In this document: one piece after another, positions 18,352 through 27,763 of the stretch
How the letters are laid out: every line of letters starts with the position of its first letter
Numbering within the stretch: position 1 is the stretch's first letter
Source: Oceanicaulis alexandrii DSM 11625
GTDB taxonomy: Bacteria > Pseudomonadota > Alphaproteobacteria > Caulobacterales > Maricaulaceae
Assembly (NCBI RefSeq): GCF_000420265.1
Contig: NZ_ATUP01000001.1
Span: forward strand, 1,178,001-1,242,000
Direction: 5' to 3'
DNA length: 64,000 nucleotides
Notes under the pieces: model-generated
What the model saw: only the letters and a program-made list of their open reading frames with translations
Told to the model about the DNA's origin: nothing
Database searches by the model: none
Translations under genes and position numbers: made by a program

Positions 18352-18394
18352 ATTGCGCCATCTGGCTACACTGGGGCGAGCCAGGTGGCGCAAT
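18352..18394 (+). terminator. Long hairpin between ccoP and ccoG
   Basis: ATTGCGCCATCTGGCT (18352-18367) pairs with AGCCAGGTGGCGCAAT (18379-18394), 16 bp with a single G-U, loop of 11 bases. No U-run follows, so it could attenuate read-through into ccoGHIS or protect the ccoNOQP message from 3' decay rather than terminate fully. Confidence 0.55.
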
Positions 18395-18427
18395 AGTCCG
18401 AACAACGGCTGAAAGCCGGAAAAGGCT

Positions 18428-19921
18428 ATGAATCTAATTAAAAACCGTCCCGCAGACCGGGAACAGGCCGCAGAAGGGGTGGAAACCCATGATGCGGTCG
18501 CGGTCAACGCCGCCCATTCGCGCGAGCTCTACAAGAAACGCGAGCCCATCCACCCCAAGCTGGTGCACGGCAAGTTCCGCTTCAGCAAATGGGTCTTCAT
18601 GGCCCTGGCGCTGGCTGTGTACTACATCACGCCCTTCCTGCGCTGGGACCGCGGCCCGGACGCCCCCGATCAGGCCGTTCTGGTGGATTTCGCCAACGCC
18701 CGCTTCTACTTCTTCTTCATCGAGATCTGGCCCCAGGAAGTCTATTACATCACGGGTTTGCTGATCCTGTCGGCGCTGGCCCTGTTCCTGGTGACCGCGC
18801 TGTTTGGACGGGTCTGGTGCGGCTATGCCTGCCCGCAGACCGTCTGGACCGATCTGTTCATCGCCGTCGAGCGCCTGTTTGAAGGCGACCGCAACAAACG
18901 CATCATGCTCAACCGCGCCGACTGGAGCCTGAACAAGGCCTGGCGCAAGATCGGCAAGCACGCGGTGTGGATCCTGATCGCAGCGGCCACCGGCGGCGCG
19001 TGGATCCTGTATTTCCACGACGCCTTTGCGGTCGTGAACAATTTCGTCACCGGCCAGGCGGCTCTGACGAGCTATATCTTCTTCGCGGTGCTGACCTTCA
19101 CCACCTATATCCTCGCCGGCTCCATGCGCGAGCAGGTCTGCACCTATATGTGCCCCTGGCCGCGCATTCAGGGCGCCCTGATCGACAAGGAAGCGCTGAG
19201 CGTGACCTATCGGGTGGATCGCGGCGAGCCGCGCGGCCGTCACAAGAAAGGCGAGAGCTGGGAAGGCCGCGGCGATTGCATCGACTGCAAGGCCTGCGTC
19301 GCCGCCTGCCCCATGGGCATCGACATTCGCGACGGCGACCAGCTGGAATGCATCAATTGCGCGCTGTGCATCGACGCCTGCGACGACATCATGGGCAAGA
19401 TCGGACGCCCGAAAGGCCTGATCTCCTATGACAGCCAGGACAATGTGGACCGTCGCGCGCGGGAGGAGAAGCCGCGCTATCGCTTCATCCGTCCCCGCAC
19501 CGTGCTGTACGCTGTTCTGCTGGCGGCGGTGAGCGGCATCATGCTGTTCGGCCTGATGAACCGCTCGGTTCTGGAGCTGAACGCCTCGCGCGATCGCAAC
19601 CCCAATTATGTGCGTCTGTCTGACGGATCGGTGCGCAACGGCTATACGCTGACGGTTCTGAACAAGTCGAGCCAGCCGCGCGTTTACGAGCTGACCATAG
19701 AAGGCGATCCCGCCATGAGCGTGCGGGTGCTGGGCGCGGATGAGACATCGCGTCAGCTTGAAGTCGGCGCGGACCAGACGCAGGATTTCAGGCTCTATGT
19801 GACCTTGCCGCGCGACGCGGTGGATGCGCCGTCTGAAGCATTGACCTTTATCGTCACAGATAACGAGACCGGCGAGCAGGCGCAGACCCGCTCCGCCTTC
19901 CAGACCGGAGAAACCCGATGA
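18428..19921 (+). CDS. ccoG: cbb3 oxidase assembly ferredoxin CcoG/FixG
   Basis: Polytopic membrane protein with polyferredoxin domain, needed for cbb3 maturation; the family has been linked to reduction of Cu(II) for oxidase assembly. The 497 residues show membrane segments near 55-75, 100-125, 180-200 and 215-235, the GRVWCGYACPQTVWTDLF signature, two 4Fe-4S clusters (CIDCKACVAACPMGID and CINCALCIDACDDIM) and a C-terminal Ig-like periplasmic domain typical of FixG. It begins the ccoGHIS group and overlaps ccoH by 4 bases. Confidence 0.96.
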   Translation: MNLIKNRPADREQAAEGVETHDAVAVNAAHSRELYKKREPIHPKLVHGKFRFSKWVFMALALAVYYITPFLRWDRGPDAPDQAVLVDFANARFYFFFIEIWPQEVYYITGLLILSALALFLVTALFGRVWCGYACPQTVWTDLFIAVERLFEGDRNKRIMLNRADWSLNKAWRKIGKHAVWILIAAATGGAWILYFHDAFAVVNNFVTGQAALTSYIFFAVLTFTTYILAGSMREQVCTYMCPWPRIQGALIDKEALSVTYRVDRGEPRGRHKKGESWEGRGDCIDCKACVAACPMGIDIRDGDQLECINCALCIDACDDIMGKIGRPKGLISYDSQDNVDRRAREEKPRYRFIRPRTVLYAVLLAAVSGIMLFGLMNRSVLELNASRDRNPNYVRLSDGSVRNGYTLTVLNKSSQPRVYELTIEGDPAMSVRVLGADETSRQLEVGADQTQDFRLYVTLPRDAVDAPSEALTFIVTDNETGEQAQTRSAFQTGETR

Positions 19922-20412
19922 CCGACCTTTCCGCGACCGACGCCGCTCCGGGTTTCCGCATCAAGGGCTGGCACGTGCTGGCGGGGATGATCATGTTCTT
20001 CTCCGTCATCATCGCCGTGAACACGGTGTTCATCACCCTCGCCATGCGCTCCTTCCCCGGAGAAGACCAGCGCCGCTCCTATGTGCAAGGCTTGGAATAC
20101 AACGACATCATCGCCCAGCGCCGCGCCCAGGCGGAGCTCGGCTGGACGGCGGCGGTCAATCTGGCCGAGGACCGGGTGCTGGTCCGTGTGACCGACGCTG
20201 AGGACGCGCCCGTCATGGGGCTGACGCTGGACGGTGTTCTGCGCCATCCCGCCAGCACTGATCTCGATCATGTTTTGGTGTTCACCGAAGCCCGGCCGGG
20301 CGTGTATTCCGCGCCGGTCGAGGATTTGCCGCTGGGAAGCTGGACGCTGCACGCCGAAGCCGTCGATGCGGACGCCCCGTTCGTGCTGGAGCGCGAGCTG
20401 TGGCGTCGCTAG
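19918..20412 (+). CDS. ccoH: cbb3 oxidase assembly protein CcoH/FixH
   Basis: FixH family protein (164 residues), one N-terminal membrane helix (about 18-43) and a periplasmic domain. FixH proteins are required for cbb3 assembly, probably in copper delivery with CcoI. Family features are IKGWHVLAGMIMFF, NTVFITLAMRSFPG and YVQGLEYND. It overlaps ccoG by 4 bases (ATGA) and ccoI by 13 bases. Confidence 0.93.
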   Translation: MTDLSATDAAPGFRIKGWHVLAGMIMFFSVIIAVNTVFITLAMRSFPGEDQRRSYVQGLEYNDIIAQRRAQAELGWTAAVNLAEDRVLVRVTDAEDAPVMGLTLDGVLRHPASTDLDHVLVFTEARPGVYSAPVEDLPLGSWTLHAEAVDADAPFVLERELWRR

Positions 20413-22622
20413 AGCCGGCTATCAACGCCCCAAGTCCGCCGTTCGGCGACGCGTCTTCCGCATCAGGCGACGAGATCACCGCCTTCGTGCGCCAGACCGA
20501 GGACAGCAAAGCCATCGACCTCGCCGTCGAGGGCGCCCATTGCGCGGCCTGCATCGTCAAGATCGAGGACGGGCTGCAAAAGATGGACGGCGTCAAGCGC
20601 GCCCGGCTGAACCTCTCGACCGGACGATTGGCGGTGAGTTTCACAGGCCCGGACAGCACAGCCGAGGAGATCGTCCACCGGCTCGAATATCTCGGCTATG
20701 GCGCCAAGCCCTATCAGCCTGAAACGGCGGACGACCCCAGATCAGACGAGGAAAAGCGCCTGCTGCGCGCTTTGGGCGTGGCGGGCTTCGCCTCCGCCAA
20801 TGTGATGCTGCTGTCGATCTCGGTCTGGGCGGGCGAAGGCGAGATGAGCCTTCCCACCATCACCCTGATGCACTGGATCTCAGGCCTGATCGCCCTGCCC
20901 GCCGTCGCCTATGCAGGCTGGCCGTTCTTCAAGAACGCCCTCACAGGACTGCGCGCCCGCAGCGTGAACATGGATCTGCCGATCTCGCTGGCGGTGCTGC
21001 TGGCCTGCGGATTATCCATCTACGAGACGGCGCTTGGGCATGGCGCCGCGTATTTCGACGCCGCGGTCATGCTGCTGTTCTTCCTTCTGATCGGCCGGTT
21101 TCTGGATGTGCGCCTGCGCGCTCGCGCCGGACAGGCTGCGCGCGATCTGGCGGCGCTGCAGGCCCGCATCGCGCACCGGATCGAGCCGGGCGGCGCCATC
21201 AAGGCCATTCCCGCCCGCGACGTGCGTCCCGGCGATCTGCTGCGCATTGCGCCCGGCGACCGCCTGCCGGTGGATGGCGAAGTGATTGAAGGCCGCGGCG
21301 ATGTGGACGCGGCCCTCGTCACCGGAGAGACCCAGCCTCAGATGCTGGAGCCTGGCGCGCTGGTCTATTCAGGCATGATCAATCTCAACGCGCCGCTGAC
21401 AGTGAAGGCCCGCGCCGCACGCGACGATTCCCTGCTGGCGGAAATCTCACGCCTGGTCGAAGCGGGCGAACAGGGTCGCTCGCGCTATGTGCGCTATGCC
21501 GACAAGGCCGCCCGCGCCTATGTGCCGGGCGTGTTCGCCATGGCGCTGATCACGCTGGTCGGCTGGCTGGCGATCACCGGTGATGTCCATGACGCGGTGA
21601 TGAATTCCATCGCGGTGCTGATCATCACCTGCCCGTGCGCGCTGGCGCTGGTGACCCCGGCGGTGCAGGTGGTGGCGTCAGGCCGTCTTTATGGCGAAGG
21701 CGTCCTGCTCAAATCCGGCGATGCGCTGGAACGGCTGGCCGAAGCGAAATCGGTGGTCTTTGACAAGACCGGCACGCTGACGCTGGGTCGCCCCGCCTTG
21801 ATCAATTCAGAGGATATTTCGCCTCGCGCGCTCACTCTCGCCGCCCGTCTGGCGCGCGGCTCGCGCCATCCGATCTCGCGCGCGCTGGCGGACGCCGCCG
21901 GGCCCGGACCGCTGGCGGATGACCTTCAGGAAATCGCGGGCGGCGGACTGACGGGCACGGCCGATGGCGCGGTGATCCAGTTTGGCTCCGCCGCCTGGCT
22001 TGGCCTTGAACAACAGGGCCAGGACTCAGATCCGTCCGTTCTGGAAGCTTGGCTTCTTGTGGAGGGCGAAGCGCCGGTTCGCTTTGTCTTTTCTGACAGC
22101 TTGCGCGCGGATGCCCCCGAAGCAGTTGAGGGTCTGAAAGCGCAGGGTCTGCCGATCGAGCTGTTGTCCGGCGACCGCGACGCGCCCGTGGCCGCCGCCG
22201 CCAGGGCGCTGGGCCTTGACCGGTATCAGGCGGGGCTGAAACCCCAGGGCAAGATCGACCGGATCAACGCGCTGAAGGAGGCGGGCGAAAACCCGATCAT
22301 GGTGGGTGACGGCATCAATGACGCCCCCGCGCTCGCTGCGGCGCATGTGTCGGTCTCCATGGGTTCGGCGGCGGATATCTCCCGCTCGGCGGCGGATCTG
22401 GTCATCCAGGGCGACCGCCTGGCGGCGCTGCCGCGCGCCATCGACATCGCCAAATCAGCGCGGGCGCGGATGATGGAAAACTTCGCCCTCGCCAACATCT
22501 ACAACGTCATCGCCGTGCCGCTGGCGGTCTTTGGTCTGGTCACGCCGCTTGTGGCCGCCATCGCCATGTCCGCCAGCTCGCTCGTGGTGATGGCCAACGC
22601 ATTGAGGCTCTGGCGCGCATGA
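20400..22622 (+). CDS. ccoI: Copper-exporting P-type ATPase for cbb3 assembly (CcoI/FixI)
   Basis: Heavy-metal P1B-type ATPase that moves copper for oxidase maturation. The start is GTG at 20400 inside ccoH, with GGAG about 12 bases upstream. The 740 residues show an N-terminal metal-binding domain with CAAC (Cys48, Cys51), the CPC motif of the transport path (411-413 in ITCPCALALVTP), the phosphorylation motif DKTGTLT (Asp455), the HP motif (GSRHPISRAL) and the hinge GDGINDAPAL. It lies between ccoH and ccoS in the order typical of ccoGHIS, which supports the FixI rather than a detoxifying CopA role. Confidence 0.95.
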   Translation: MASLEPAINAPSPPFGDASSASGDEITAFVRQTEDSKAIDLAVEGAHCAACIVKIEDGLQKMDGVKRARLNLSTGRLAVSFTGPDSTAEEIVHRLEYLGYGAKPYQPETADDPRSDEEKRLLRALGVAGFASANVMLLSISVWAGEGEMSLPTITLMHWISGLIALPAVAYAGWPFFKNALTGLRARSVNMDLPISLAVLLACGLSIYETALGHGAAYFDAAVMLLFFLLIGRFLDVRLRARAGQAARDLAALQARIAHRIEPGGAIKAIPARDVRPGDLLRIAPGDRLPVDGEVIEGRGDVDAALVTGETQPQMLEPGALVYSGMINLNAPLTVKARAARDDSLLAEISRLVEAGEQGRSRYVRYADKAARAYVPGVFAMALITLVGWLAITGDVHDAVMNSIAVLIITCPCALALVTPAVQVVASGRLYGEGVLLKSGDALERLAEAKSVVFDKTGTLTLGRPALINSEDISPRALTLAARLARGSRHPISRALADAAGPGPLADDLQEIAGGGLTGTADGAVIQFGSAAWLGLEQQGQDSDPSVLEAWLLVEGEAPVRFVFSDSLRADAPEAVEGLKAQGLPIELLSGDRDAPVAAAARALGLDRYQAGLKPQGKIDRINALKEAGENPIMVGDGINDAPALAAAHVSVSMGSAADISRSAADLVIQGDRLAALPRAIDIAKSARARMMENFALANIYNVIAVPLAVFGLVTPLVAAIAMSASSLVVMANALRLWRA

Positions 22623-22789
22623 CCGCTTTACTCTGGCTGATCCCCGCCGCCCTGGTGCTCGGCGCCATGGGCCTGCTTGGCTTCTTCTGGGCGATGAAGT
22701 CGGGTCAGTACGATGACCTCGACGGCGCCGCCGAACGCATCCTCATTGATGATGACGGCCCCATCGTGGATGACGACGACGAGCGTTAG
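22619..22789 (+). CDS. ccoS: cbb3 oxidase maturation protein CcoS
   Basis: A 56-residue single-helix protein, too small to be found by length alone. The start overlaps the ccoI stop codon as ATGA. A hydrophobic segment (about residues 3-25, LLWLIPAALVLGAMGLLGFF) is followed by WAMKSGQYDDLDGAAERIL, the CcoS signature. CcoS is needed to insert cofactors into the oxidase. A terminator follows 18 bases later and closes the operon. Confidence 0.95.
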   Translation: MTALLWLIPAALVLGAMGLLGFFWAMKSGQYDDLDGAAERILIDDDGPIVDDDDER

Positions 22790-22806
22790 GCGCCCATACA
22801 GCGCAC

Positions 22807-22840
22807 AAAAAAGCCCCGGCGAGTGAACCGGGGCTTCTGT
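22807..22840 (+). terminator. Bidirectional terminator between ccoS and DUF2189 gene
   Basis: A6 is followed by AAGCCCCGG / CCGGGGCTT (9-bp stem, 8-base loop). It serves the minus-strand DUF2189 gene with a U-run and probably the ccoGHIS message as well. Confidence 0.75.
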
Positions 22841-22861
22841 ATCAGCGTTACCCGTGTGCGG

Positions 22862-23659
22862 TCAGGCGTTATTCTTCTCCGCCAGTCGCGCTTCCACTTC
22901 CTTGGCGCTTGGCGAGGGTCGCGGATTGAAGTCCTTGTAGGCGCGCCAGCTGGCGTGGGCGATCAGCGGGAAGGTGATGGCGATGCCGATGCCGAACAGG
23001 GCGAGCCCCGCCCCGGTCGCAAAGGCGATGAGCCACGCCCAGACCAGCATCACGTCAGGCTGGTCCTTCACCGCCTTGATCGAGGCGACGACCGCGGTCA
23101 CAGCGTCCACATCCTGATCCACCATCATGGGGAAGGAGAGCGCGGAGACCATGAACGCCACCAGCGCCAGAGCGGCGCCGACCAGGGTTCCGATCACCAT
23201 CAGCATCACGCCCTGCACATCGGTGAACAGGAAGGGCAGGAAGCTGTCGAGGCGGAAATCGGCCTCATGAGTGAACAGCGCGAACATCATCTGCGCCAGC
23301 CGCGCCCAGGTCAGGAAGAAGACCAGCATCAGAACGCTGAGCAGAGCGAGTTGGGTGAAGCGCCCCTTGGGGATCGACCAGAAATCCCACAGCCCCGGCG
23401 TCTTGCCCTGATCGCGCATCTGGCTGATCCGGTAAATGCCAATGGCCGAGGCGGGCGCCACCAGCGCAAAACCGCCCATCATCACCGGGACGACCGCGCC
23501 CTGACCCAAGGACCAGAGCCCGACCGTGATGGCGAGGCCGATCACAGTGAACACGACGCCATAACCAATGGACAGGAAGGGGGCGGCGGCCATGTCGTCG
23601 ATCGCGCCCTTGATCCAGGCCCAGGGCGCATCACGACGCACTTTTTCCAGCGTAACCAT
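22862..23659 (-). CDS. DUF2189 integral membrane protein
   Basis: A 265-residue polytopic membrane protein of the DUF2189 family, function unknown. Six hydrophobic segments can be seen (around 27-50, 55-80, 105-130, 150-180, 210-240). Conserved parts include AWIKGAIDDMAAAPFLSIGYG near the N-terminus, LVAPASAIGIYRISQ and ALSFPMMVDQDVDAVTAVVAS. A GGGAGGAGTTCGC site precedes the start. It converges on the cco operon, and DUF2189 genes have been seen near respiratory genes regulated by Fnr-type factors; here no clear Fnr box was found, so such control is not supported. Confidence 0.8.
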   Translation of the reverse strand: MVTLEKVRRDAPWAWIKGAIDDMAAAPFLSIGYGVVFTVIGLAITVGLWSLGQGAVVPVMMGGFALVAPASAIGIYRISQMRDQGKTPGLWDFWSIPKGRFTQLALLSVLMLVFFLTWARLAQMMFALFTHEADFRLDSFLPFLFTDVQGVMLMVIGTLVGAALALVAFMVSALSFPMMVDQDVDAVTAVVASIKAVKDQPDVMLVWAWLIAFATGAGLALFGIGIAITFPLIAHASWRAYKDFNPRPSPSAKEVEARLAEKNNA

Positions 23660-23850
23660 GCGAACTCCTCCCTATAATTATTGTGTGTATTGCAACTGTG
23701 ATCGCATTTGATTTCGGTGACAAGTCAGACTCAGCGCCGCACCCCGCGCCGACGCAATGGACAGAAGCGAGAAACTCTGAAACTCTGCGGCAAACTCCGG
23801 AGTGAACAGCGTTCACATCTCATCCGGCAAGAAAATCCAGAGGGGAGCGC

Positions 23851-24684
23851 ATGACCCAACAGCTCGATTTCAAAGGCCGCACGGCGGTCATCACCGGCGC
23901 CGGCAGCGGCATTGGCGCGGCCCTCGCCGCAGCTCTGGCCGCACGCGGCGCCAATCTGGCGCTGGCCGATATTCAGGAGGATCGCCTTGCTGAGGTGGCG
24001 GACGCCCTGAAAAGCAATGAGATCAAGGTGACCACCCATAAGGTGGATGTGGCCGACAAGGACCAGATTGGCGCCTTCGCCAAAACCGTCGAGGCCGAGC
24101 ATGGCGCGGTGCACGCCCTGTTCAACAATGCCGGCGTGGCGCTGGGCGGGACGTTCGACCGGGTCACCGACGATGATTTTGAATGGCTGATCGACATCAA
24201 TTTCTATGGCGTGGTGCGCATGACCCGCGCCTTCCTGCCCCTGATGCAGCAGGCGGACACCGCCCAGCTGGTCAATGTCTCGTCGATTTTCGGCATTGTC
24301 GCGCCCGCGGGTCAGACCGCCTATTCCTCGGCCAAGTTCGCCGTGCGCGGATTTTCAAACGCCTTGATGCACGAGCTTGAAGGCACCTCCATCGGGGTGA
24401 CGACCATCCATCCTGGCGGGGTGAACACCCGCATCGCCGAGGATGCGAAAAAGCCCGCCGACATGACCGAGGCCGAACTCAAAGCGGTGAAGAAGATGGC
24501 CAAGGAGGGCCTGGTCATGCCGCCGCCTGAAGCCGCCGAGATCATCCTGCGCGGCGTCGAGCGCCGCCGCCCGCGCGTGCTGGTGGGCCGCGACGCGCAC
24601 ACGCTCGCGATCATGGAACGGGTCTTCCCGATCAAGTATTGGGACTTCATCAAGAAAAAGGTCGCACGCCGCGAGGCGGACTAG
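23851..24684 (+). CDS. Short-chain dehydrogenase/reductase
   Basis: Classical SDR oxidoreductase, 277 residues. The cofactor motif TGAGSGIG is at about 15-22, NNAG at about 91-94, the catalytic Ser in NVSSIFG and the YxxxK pair in AYSSAKFA. Asp in LALADIQ at the second strand end suggests preference for NAD(H) over NADP(H), a family rule. The start follows GAGGGGAGCGC. It stands alone, converging on leuB with 7 bases between the stop codons, so substrate cannot be inferred from neighbours. Confidence 0.88.
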   Translation: MTQQLDFKGRTAVITGAGSGIGAALAAALAARGANLALADIQEDRLAEVADALKSNEIKVTTHKVDVADKDQIGAFAKTVEAEHGAVHALFNNAGVALGGTFDRVTDDDFEWLIDINFYGVVRMTRAFLPLMQQADTAQLVNVSSIFGIVAPAGQTAYSSAKFAVRGFSNALMHELEGTSIGVTTIHPGGVNTRIAEDAKKPADMTEAELKAVKKMAKEGLVMPPPEAAEIILRGVERRRPRVLVGRDAHTLAIMERVFPIKYWDFIKKKVARREAD

Positions 24685-24691
24685 AGCCGGC

Positions 24692-25759
24692 TTATTGCGC
24701 CGGCTCCATCACCTGTTCCTTCTGGATATGAGCGAGGACGGAGTGCGCAAAGGCTGAGCCTTTGGCCGTCCCGCCCAGATCCGCCGTGCGCTCCTCGTGC
24801 AGCAAGGCCGCTTCCAGCGCCGCCTCCAGACGGTCGGCGGCTTTGGGCTGATTCAGGCCATAACGAAGGAGCATCGCCGCGCTGGCGATGGCGCCGGACG
24901 GGTTCGCCTTGTCCTGCCCGGCGATGTCCGGTGCGCTGCCATGGATGGGTTCAAACAGGCCCGGCCCCGAGGCGCCCAGAGACGCTGACCCCAGAAGCCC
25001 GATCGAGCCCGCCACCACAGCGGCTTCATCAGACAGAATATCGCCAAACAGGTTTTCGGTGACGATGACGTCAAAGCGTGCGGGATGGGTCACCAGCGCC
25101 ATGGCGGCGGCGTCCACATACAGATGGTCGACCGTCACATCAGGGTACTGACTGGAAAGATCATTCACCGTCTTGCGCCACAGCCGCGACGTGGCGAGCA
25201 CATTGGCCTTGTCCACGCTGGTGAGCTTGCCTTTGCGGCCTTGCGCGGCCTTGAAACCGATCTCGGCGATGCGGCTGACTTCCGCGCGCGAATAAGTGCA
25301 GCCGTCAAAGGCTTCGTCCTCGCCCTCGCGCTTCTCACCAAAATACAGCCCGCCCGTCAGCTCGCGCACGATCAGCACGTCCGCGCCCGCAACCCGGTCC
25401 TCCTTCAGGGGCGAGAGATGCTCCAGCCCCTTGAAGACCTTGACCGGACGCAGATTGGCGAACAGGCCCAGCGCCTTGCGCAAACCTAGAAGGCCCTGCT
25501 CAGGCCGTTTCGGCGCGTGGTCCCATTGCGGTCCGCCCACGGCGCCCAGGAAGATCGCATCCGCCGCCTCAGCCGCTTTCAGCGTGTCTTCGGGCAAGGG
25601 CTCGCCGCTGGCATCGATCCCCGCCCCGCCAAACGCGGCTTCGGAGAAGGTGAATTCCAGCCCTTCCAGCTGGGCGACCGCCTGAAGACACGCCTTCGCC
25701 GCGCGCGCGACCTCAGGCCCGATGCCGTCGCCAGGCAGGATCAGGATGGACTGGCTCAT
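24692..25759 (-). CDS. leuB: 3-isopropylmalate dehydrogenase
   Basis: Oxidative decarboxylation of 3-isopropylmalate in leucine synthesis. The 355 residues carry the isopropylmalate/isocitrate dehydrogenase features: LPGDGIGPEV at the N-terminus, ELTGGLYFG, the VDKANVL segment with the catalytic Lys, VTENLFGDILSDEA with the metal-binding Asp residues, and EPIHGSAPDIAGQDKANP for NAD binding. It is the last gene of the branched-chain operon; its start overlaps leuD by 4 bases. Confidence 0.97.
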   Translation of the reverse strand: MSQSILILPGDGIGPEVARAAKACLQAVAQLEGLEFTFSEAAFGGAGIDASGEPLPEDTLKAAEAADAIFLGAVGGPQWDHAPKRPEQGLLGLRKALGLFANLRPVKVFKGLEHLSPLKEDRVAGADVLIVRELTGGLYFGEKREGEDEAFDGCTYSRAEVSRIAEIGFKAAQGRKGKLTSVDKANVLATSRLWRKTVNDLSSQYPDVTVDHLYVDAAAMALVTHPARFDVIVTENLFGDILSDEAAVVAGSIGLLGSASLGASGPGLFEPIHGSAPDIAGQDKANPSGAIASAAMLLRYGLNQPKAADRLEAALEAALLHEERTADLGGTAKGSAFAHSVLAHIQKEQVMEPAQ

Positions 25760-26334
25760 GCCGCGGTCTCGCTCTCAAACCGGGTGATGGCGTCAGACTG
25801 GTTGAGGATGAAGCCCAAGGGATCCACGCCCTCGATCAGACAGGTGCGCGCGAACGGATCAAGCTTGAAGCTGGCGGTGATATTGCCCGCCGTCACGGTC
25901 TGGTTGACCACGTCGACGGTCACTTCAAGGTCCTCGCGGTCGAGCAAAGCGGCATGGGCCGCCTCGTCGATCTCGCACACCACAAGGCCGTTCTTGAGCG
26001 CATTGGACTTGAAGATGTCCGCCGCGCGCGAGGTGATGACGGCTTCGACGCCAAAATCCCTGAGCGCCCAGGGCGCGTGTTCGCGCGACGAGCCGCAGCC
26101 GAAATTATCGCCCGCGATCAGGATGCGCTGCTCATAGCGGTTCACCTGATTGAGCGGATGCGCGGTCGGGGCGCCGTCGGGGGTGAAGCGCCAGTCATGA
26201 AAACACGCCTCGCCCAGCGCGCCGCGCTCGGTGGTGGTCAGGAACCGCGCCGGAATGATCTGGTCGGTGTCGATATTGGCGTCCTTGATCACGAAACTGC
26301 GGGAGGTGACCTTTGTGATGGGTTCATTGAGCAT
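25756..26334 (-). CDS. leuD: 3-isopropylmalate dehydratase small subunit
   Basis: Swivelling domain subunit of isopropylmalate isomerase, which works with LeuC. The start at 26334 gives 192 residues and overlaps leuC by 11 bases; a longer frame upstream lies wholly within leuC and is not conserved. Signatures are [15 protein letters not shown] and [17 protein letters not shown]. Confidence 0.97.
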   Translation of the reverse strand: MLNEPITKVTSRSFVIKDANIDTDQIIPARFLTTTERGALGEACFHDWRFTPDGAPTAHPLNQVNRYEQRILIAGDNFGCGSSREHAPWALRDFGVEAVITSRAADIFKSNALKNGLVVCEIDEAAHAALLDREDLEVTVDVVNQTVTAGNITASFKLDPFARTCLIEGVDPLGFILNQSDAITRFESETAA

Positions 26335-27763
26335 GAGACGCCTCCAGAATACGGCGCGGATCAGCGATGGCGCCGGCGATGGCGGACGCCGCCGCCGTGG
26401 CCGGGCTCGCCAGAACGGTGCGCACGCCGCGGCCCTGACGGCCGGCGAAATTGCGATTGGAGGTGGAGACGATGCGCTCGCCCGCGAGCCCGCTATCGCC
26501 ATTCATGGCGATGCACATCGAGCAGCCCGGCTCGCGCCATTCCGCGCCTGCGGTGCGGAAGATGGCGTCGAGCCCTTCCGCTTCCGCCTGGCGTTTCACG
26601 GCTTCGGACCCCGGCACGACCAGCATGCGCACGCCCGGTTTCACATGACGACCAGCGATCACCGCCGCCGCCTCGCGCAGATCTGACAAACGCGCATTCG
26701 TGCACGAGCCAATAAAGACCGCGTCGATGGTCTCGCCCATCAGCGCTTCGCCCGCCTTGAACCCCATATAGGCGAGCGCTTCGGCGGCGGGGCCTTCAGG
26801 CGCGCGGGGTACGGACGCGTCGATGGGCGCGGCCATGTCCGGGCTGTCGCCCCAGGTCACCATGGGCGCCAGTTTCGATCCGTCCAGATGCACTTCGGCG
26901 TCAAAGCGTGCGTCCGGATCAGATTTCAGCCGCGCCCAGCGCTGCTTCGCCGCCTCCCAGGCTGCGCCCTTGGGCGCGTATTTCCGGCCTTCCAGCCAGG
27001 CGAATGTGGTGGCGTCCGGCGCGATCATGCCTGCGCGGGCGCCCGCCTCGATGGACATGTTGCAGACTGTCATCCGCTCTTCCATCGACAGCGCTTCAAT
27101 CGCTTCGCCGGCATATTCGATCACATGACCGGACGCGCCGCCGGCGCCCAGCTCGGCGATGATGGCGAGGATCAGATCCTTGCCGCCCACCCCATGGGGC
27201 AAGCGTCCATCCACGGTGACGCGCATGGTCTTGGGCTTGGACTGCAACAGCGCCTGCGTCGCCAGCACATGGCCCACTTCCGTGGTGCCGATGCCGAAGG
27301 CCAAAGCGCCGAACGCGCCATGGGTGGAGGTGTGGCTGTCGCCGCAGACAATGGTCATGCCCGGCTGGGTCAGACCCAGCTCAGGGCCGATCACATGCAC
27401 GATGCCGCGATCGGGGCTGTCCCACCCCGCCAGGCGAATGCCATGGCGGCGGCAGTTATCCTCGAGCGTCTCCACCTGCTTTTTCGCCGCCGCATTGATA
27501 TAGATCGGCTTGGAGCCGGGCGTGCGCGGCGTTGTGGGCGTGGAATGATCCAGCGTGCCGAACACCCGGTCCGGTCGGCGGACTTTCAGCCCGCGCTGTT
27601 CGAGCGCGGTGAAGGCCTGCGGGCTTGTCACTTCATGGATGAGGTGCAGGTCGATATACACCAGCGCGGGCGCCGCATCGGTCTCAGCCTGGATCTGGTG
27701 GGTCTCCCAGACCTTCTCGAACAGGGTTTTGGGGGAAGCGTCAGACGGCGACGGCGTTTTCAT
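26324..27763 (-). CDS. leuC: 3-isopropylmalate dehydratase large subunit
   Basis: 4Fe-4S aconitase-family subunit that isomerises isopropylmalate with LeuD. The start at 27763 follows GAGGAGACTGGTC, giving 479 residues. Family features are [46 protein letters not shown], the cluster cysteines in FIGSCTNAR and [11 protein letters not shown], and NRNFAGRQG. The start lies 23 bases inside the 3' end of ilvE, so translation is probably coupled. Confidence 0.97.
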   Translation of the reverse strand: MKTPSPSDASPKTLFEKVWETHQIQAETDAAPALVYIDLHLIHEVTSPQAFTALEQRGLKVRRPDRVFGTLDHSTPTTPRTPGSKPIYINAAAKKQVETLEDNCRRHGIRLAGWDSPDRGIVHVIGPELGLTQPGMTIVCGDSHTSTHGAFGALAFGIGTTEVGHVLATQALLQSKPKTMRVTVDGRLPHGVGGKDLILAIIAELGAGGASGHVIEYAGEAIEALSMEERMTVCNMSIEAGARAGMIAPDATTFAWLEGRKYAPKGAAWEAAKQRWARLKSDPDARFDAEVHLDGSKLAPMVTWGDSPDMAAPIDASVPRAPEGPAAEALAYMGFKAGEALMGETIDAVFIGSCTNARLSDLREAAAVIAGRHVKPGVRMLVVPGSEAVKRQAEAEGLDAIFRTAGAEWREPGCSMCIAMNGDSGLAGERIVSTSNRNFAGRQGRGVRTVLASPATAAASAIAGAIADPRRILEASHAQ

